Notes under the pieces: model-generated | The model's input: only the letters and a program-made list of their open reading frames with translations | What the model was told of the DNA's origin: nothing | The model's database searches: none | From: an uncultured Bacteroidota bacterium | GTDB taxonomy: Bacteria > Bacteroidota > Bacteroidia > Chitinophagales > Chitinophagaceae | Length of the DNA: 7,850 nt | NCBI GenBank assembly: GCA_903881265.1 | Contig: CAIRSV010000013.1 | Location: forward strand, 1 to 7,850 | Direction of reading: 5' to 3' | Translations under genes and position numbers: made by a program | Part shown: in pieces, positions 5,219 through 7,850 of the stretch | Numbering within the stretch: the stretch's first letter is position 1 | Layout: every line of letters begins with the position of its first letter

Positions 5219-6886
5219 ATGAGCGAGGAAAAATCATTGAATTTTATTGAAGAGATCATTGAAAAAGATATTGAAGATAATGTCCACAACGGACGGGTGC
5301 AGACTCGTTTCCCTCCCGAGCCAAATGGCTATTTGCATATTGGTCACTCGAAAGCCATCTGTCTCAATTTCGGTCTAGCCAAAAAATATAATGGCAAATG
5401 CAATCTTCGTTTCGATGATACCAATCCCGAAAAGGAAGAGGTTGAATATGTCGAAAGTATCAAGGAAGACATTCAATGGCTAGGCTTTCAATGGGACAAT
5501 GAATTTTACGCCTCCGATTATTTCGACAAACTCTACGACTTTGCAGTAACGCTGATCAAAAAAGGATTAGCCTATGTTGAAGATGCAAGTTCAGAAGAAA
5601 TAGCGAAACAAAAAGGCACGCCTACAACACCAGGTGTGAACAGTGTTTGTCGAAGCCGAAGTGTGGATGAAAACCTCGATTTGTTTACTCGTATGAAAAA
5701 TGGTGAGTTTGCTGATGGCACCCATGTATTGAGAGCTAACATCGATATGGCACATGCTAATATGATTATGCGCGACCCCGTCATTTATCGAATCAAGCAC
5801 GCCGAGCATCACCGCACCGGCAATACATGGTGTATCTATCCAATGTATGATTTCGCTCATGGCCAAAGCGACAGTATTGAAGAAATTACACATAGTGTCT
5901 GCACACTTGAATTCATCCCTCATCGCGATTTATATAATTGGTGTATCGAAAAACTTGAAATTTTTCCATCCCATCAATATGAGTTCGCAAGACTCAATAT
6001 GTCGTACACGTTAATGAGTAAACGCAAGCTATTGACATTGGTCAATGAAAAATTTGTGGAAGGATGGGACGATCCGCGTATGCCTACTATCAGTGGCTTT
6101 CGACGACGAGGCTATACGCCAGAATCCATCCGCGAATTTTGCGATAAAATTGGTGTGGCTAAACGCGACAATATGATCGATCTTTCGTTGCTAGATTTTT
6201 GTCTGCGCGATCATCTCAATCAAATTGCATTGCGCCGCATGGCGGTCCTTGATCCAATCAAACTAATCATCACCAATTATCCAGAACATAGCACCGAGGA
6301 GTTTCTAGAAGCCGAAAACAATCCCGAAGATAGTAACGCAGGGCATCGTTTACTTCCTTTTGGAAAAGAACTATGGATAGAGCGCACCGACTTTATGGAA
6401 GATGCACCTAAGAAATATTTCCGTTTAGGACCCGGCCTGCAAGTACGCTTGAAAAGCGCCTATATCGTTGAATGCCATGATTTCAAAAAAGATGAAGCCG
6501 GTCAAATTACTGAAGTGCATTGTCGTTATTTCCCTGAAAGTAAAAGCGGAAATGATACGAGCGGCATCAAGGTGAAAGGCACCATCCATTGGGTAAGTTG
6601 CGCTCACGCCAAGGATGCAGAAATTCGTTTGTACGATCGCTTATTCACCGTTGAAAATCCAGCAGCGTCGGACGAAGAATTAATTGACATTCTTAACCCC
6701 GACAGTCTGCATATCATCCCAAATGCTAAGATAGAACCCGCCTTGCTCACTGCATCAAAAACAGATAAATTCCAATTCCTTCGTTTAGGTTATTTCTGTT
6801 TGGATAAACATTCAAGTGCCGACAAGGTAATCTTCAACCGCACTGTCGGTCTGAAAGATTCATGGGCAAAGGAAAATAAACAGTAG
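5219..6886 (+). CDS. glnS: Glutaminyl-tRNA synthetase (GlnRS)
   Basis: GlnRS attaches glutamine to tRNA-Gln using ATP in the cytoplasm. The 555 residues match the usual length of about 550. The class I Rossmann fold is shown by FPPEPNGYLHIGH (31-43, the HIGH motif at 40-43) and by the KMSKS equivalent LMSKR (265-269). GlnRS/GluRS-subgroup blocks follow: RFDDTNP (64-70), YPMYDFAHGQSDSIEEITHS (207-226) and GWDDPRMPT (282-290). DFAHGQSDSIEEITHS with IPHRDLYNW points to GlnRS rather than GluRS. The C-terminal half, from about 340 to 550, is the anticodon-binding pair of beta-barrels and ends normally. Nothing is missing or shifted. The ATG at 5219 lies just after a promoter-like TACTTTTG. mtaB starts 61 bp downstream on the same strand. 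Confidence 0.98.
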   Translation: MSEEKSLNFIEEIIEKDIEDNVHNGRVQTRFPPEPNGYLHIGHSKAICLNFGLAKKYNGKCNLRFDDTNPEKEEVEYVESIKEDIQWLGFQWDNEFYASDYFDKLYDFAVTLIKKGLAYVEDASSEEIAKQKGTPTTPGVNSVCRSRSVDENLDLFTRMKNGEFADGTHVLRANIDMAHANMIMRDPVIYRIKHAEHHRTGNTWCIYPMYDFAHGQSDSIEEITHSVCTLEFIPHRDLYNWCIEKLEIFPSHQYEFARLNMSYTLMSKRKLLTLVNEKFVEGWDDPRMPTISGFRRRGYTPESIREFCDKIGVAKRDNMIDLSLLDFCLRDHLNQIALRRMAVLDPIKLIITNYPEHSTEEFLEAENNPEDSNAGHRLLPFGKELWIERTDFMEDAPKKYFRLGPGLQVRLKSAYIVECHDFKKDEAGQITEVHCRYFPESKSGNDTSGIKVKGTIHWVSCAHAKDAEIRLYDRLFTVENPAASDEELIDILNPDSLHIIPNAKIEPALLTASKTDKFQFLRLGYFCLDKHSSADKVIFNRTVGLKDSWAKENKQ

Positions 6887-6899
6887 ATACATCACATCG

Positions 6900-6931
6900 C
6901 ATTATCTCATTGTCGCATTGTTGAATTGTTG
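6900..6931. repeat. Four degenerate 8-bp tandem repeats upstream of mtaB
   Basis: Four consecutive octamers fill 6900-6931: CATTATCT, CATTGTCG, CATTGTTG and AATTGTTG, with consensus CATTGTYG. The sequence just before (CATCACATCG) looks like a further decayed unit. They occupy most of the 61-bp gap after glnS and run directly into the candidate -7 element of mtaB, so they may also supply its TTG-type -33 element (6910-6912). Confidence 0.5.
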
Positions 6932-6940
6932 CTATCTTCG
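6910..6940 (+). promoter_or_regulatory. Candidate promoter of mtaB
   Basis: TATCTTCG (6933-6940) differs from TAnnTTTG by one base. A TTG at 6910-6912 lies 20 bp upstream, within the usual -33 spacing. Transcription would start near 6947, at or next to the GTG start codon at 6948, implying a leaderless mRNA. The repeats here offer several TTG triplets, so the -33 assignment is not unique. Confidence 0.38.
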
Positions 6941-6947
6941 CAGCCTT

Positions 6948-7787
6948 GTGAAAGAACAACAACGAATCGCATATCACACCTTAGGTTGTAAACTTAATTT
7001 TTCTGAGACCTCGACGATTGCGAGGTCATTTGAAGAAGAAGGTTATACGAAAACCGATTTCAATCAGGAAGCAGATGTGTATGTAATCAATACGTGTTCG
7101 GTGACTGAGAATGCGGATAAGGAATGTAAGCAGCTGATACGACGAGTTAAAAAACAAAACCCCTTATCGACTGTCGTGATTACCGGTTGCTATGCGCAGC
7201 TCAAACCTGAACGTATCGCAACGATAAGCGGAGTGGATCTTGTTATTGGCGCGTCTGAAAAATTTAATGTCGCCAAACATGTAGCCGAATTTAAACGAAC
7301 CGGCGAAGCTAAAATCTGCAGCTGCGATATTGAGGATGTGCAGGGCTTTCATTCATCTTTTTCTTTAAATGATCGAACGCGCACGTTCTTAAAAGTGCAA
7401 GATGGTTGCGATTATAGTTGCACGTTCTGCACGATACCGCTAGCCCGCGGACATAGTCGAAGTGATACAATTCAAGGTGTCCTTGACAATGTCAATGAAC
7501 TAGCCAATACGGGTGTACAAGAAATCGTCTTGACAGGCGTGAACCTTGGCGATTTTGGCAAAGGTTATAATGGCGCGCGCAGCGGCGAGGAGCATTTTTT
7601 TGATCTGATAAAAGCACTCGATGAAAAGTCAAGCGTTCCGCGTTTCAGAATTTCGTCCATTGAGCCAAATTTGCTCACAAATGACATCATTGAATTTGTG
7701 GCTATATCCAAACGATTCATGCCCCATTTTCATATTCCATTACAAAGCGGCAGCAATGCACTTTTGGGACAAATGAAAAAAAGGTAA
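6948..7787 (+). pseudogene. mtaB: mtaB 5' fragment: tRNA t6A37 methylthiotransferase, C-terminally truncated
   Basis: MtaB adds a methylthio group to t6A37 of tRNAs reading ANN codons, turning it into ms2t6A. It is a radical-SAM enzyme with two 4Fe-4S clusters. The GTG at 6948 is preferred over a TTG at 6918, which lies inside the promoter repeats. The N-terminal methylthiotransferase domain has its three cysteines (LGCKLN C14, NTCSVT C50, GCYAQ C81). The radical-SAM motif is CDYSCTFC (C154, C158, C161). The family's TGVNLGDFG and HIPLQSGSN blocks follow. The frame then stops at a TAA right after QMKKR, residue 279, where homologues continue with Tyr and some 150 further residues: the end of the SAM barrel and the tRNA-binding TRAM domain. 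No other frame restores them. A functional enzyme is unlikely. It is written as a broken gene; short of an assembly error, an insertion or rearrangement is the likely cause. Confidence 0.88.
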
Positions 7788-7850
7788 TTACTAAAAACTA
7801 AACACAGCTTTTCTTGATAGGGGTAACTATATATTTTTGAAAAGAATTAT
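7788..7850. other. AT-rich tail after the mtaB break, possible end of an inserted element
   Basis: These 63 bases have stops in all plus-strand frames and no resemblance to the missing mtaB C-terminus. They hold an inverted repeat, CTTTTC (7808-7813) with GAAAAG (7839-7844), a small hairpin ATAG/CTAT (7817-7820, 7827-7830), and TATTTTTG (7832-7839), an exact rightward TAnnTTTG match with a TTG 15 bp upstream. This would suit the left edge of a mobile element carrying its own promoter. No terminal repeat, target duplication or transposase is visible, so the identity is open. Confidence 0.35.

Noticed and set aside
5572..5923. Minus-strand open frames of 70 and 110 codons inside glnS
   Set aside because: They lie antisense within a highly conserved coding region and have no domain signal; shadows of glnS.
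6918..6947. Start of mtaB at a TTG (6918)
   Set aside because: The extension MLNCCYLRSL is translated from the 8-bp repeats and promoter; family homology begins after the GTG at 6948.
7775..7800. Programmed or accidental frameshift at the A7 run rescuing mtaB
   Set aside because: Both alternative frames reach a stop within a few codons (TAA after GGTAATTAC, TAA after AAAAAC) and neither encodes the expected continuation.
7784..7850. Group II intron or intein interrupting mtaB
   Set aside because: The junction lacks the GTGYG 5' end of group II introns, and an intein would keep the reading frame open.
1..7850. CRISPR array or defence system
   Set aside because: There are no regularly spaced long direct repeats and no defence-type domains; apart from the cassette and the mtaB break, the genes are core housekeeping or envelope genes.

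Overview
The window looks like chromosomal DNA of a member of the Bacteroidota. Several start-proximal regions carry the phylum's TAnnTTTG-type -7 promoter element, Shine-Dalgarno sequences are nearly absent, the envelope proteins have short Sec signals or a Tat-like signal with a loose lipobox, and the housekeeping proteins (GlnRS, HflX, MtaB) read like Bacteroidota orthologues. I cannot place it reliably below phylum.

Left part, all on the minus strand and listed in order of transcription: hflX (ribosome-associated GTPase); then, after 29 bp, an AraC-family activator with a PchR-like C-terminal domain; a 146-bp gap with repeated motifs; a porin-like outer-membrane barrel; and, 2 bp later, a small exported Rieske [2Fe-2S] protein. 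A tRNA-Asn(GTT) gene with its own promoter and terminator ends this side. Regulator, porin and Rieske gene look like a small regulated envelope/electron-transfer cassette inserted in housekeeping surroundings. Its substrate cannot be read from the sequence.

Centre: a secreted beta-barrel protein gene (minus strand) lies upstream of hflX. It is divergent from glnS (plus strand, full-length glutaminyl-tRNA synthetase), with a 126-bp divergent promoter region between them.

Right part: 61 bp after glnS begins mtaB, the tRNA t6A37 methylthiotransferase. It has all six cluster-binding cysteines, but the frame stops after about 279 residues, where the family has roughly 430-440. No frame of the following 63 bases restores the expected continuation. 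These bases are AT-rich, full of stops and contain a rightward promoter-like sequence. The simplest reading is that mtaB is interrupted by an inserted element, or a rearrangement, whose body lies beyond the window.

Most of the window is ordinary core genome. The points worth a second look are the broken mtaB junction, the AraC-porin-Rieske cassette with its candidate operator repeats, a run of 8-bp tandem repeats before mtaB, and a tendency for -7 elements to sit so close to start codons that transcripts would be leaderless or nearly so.
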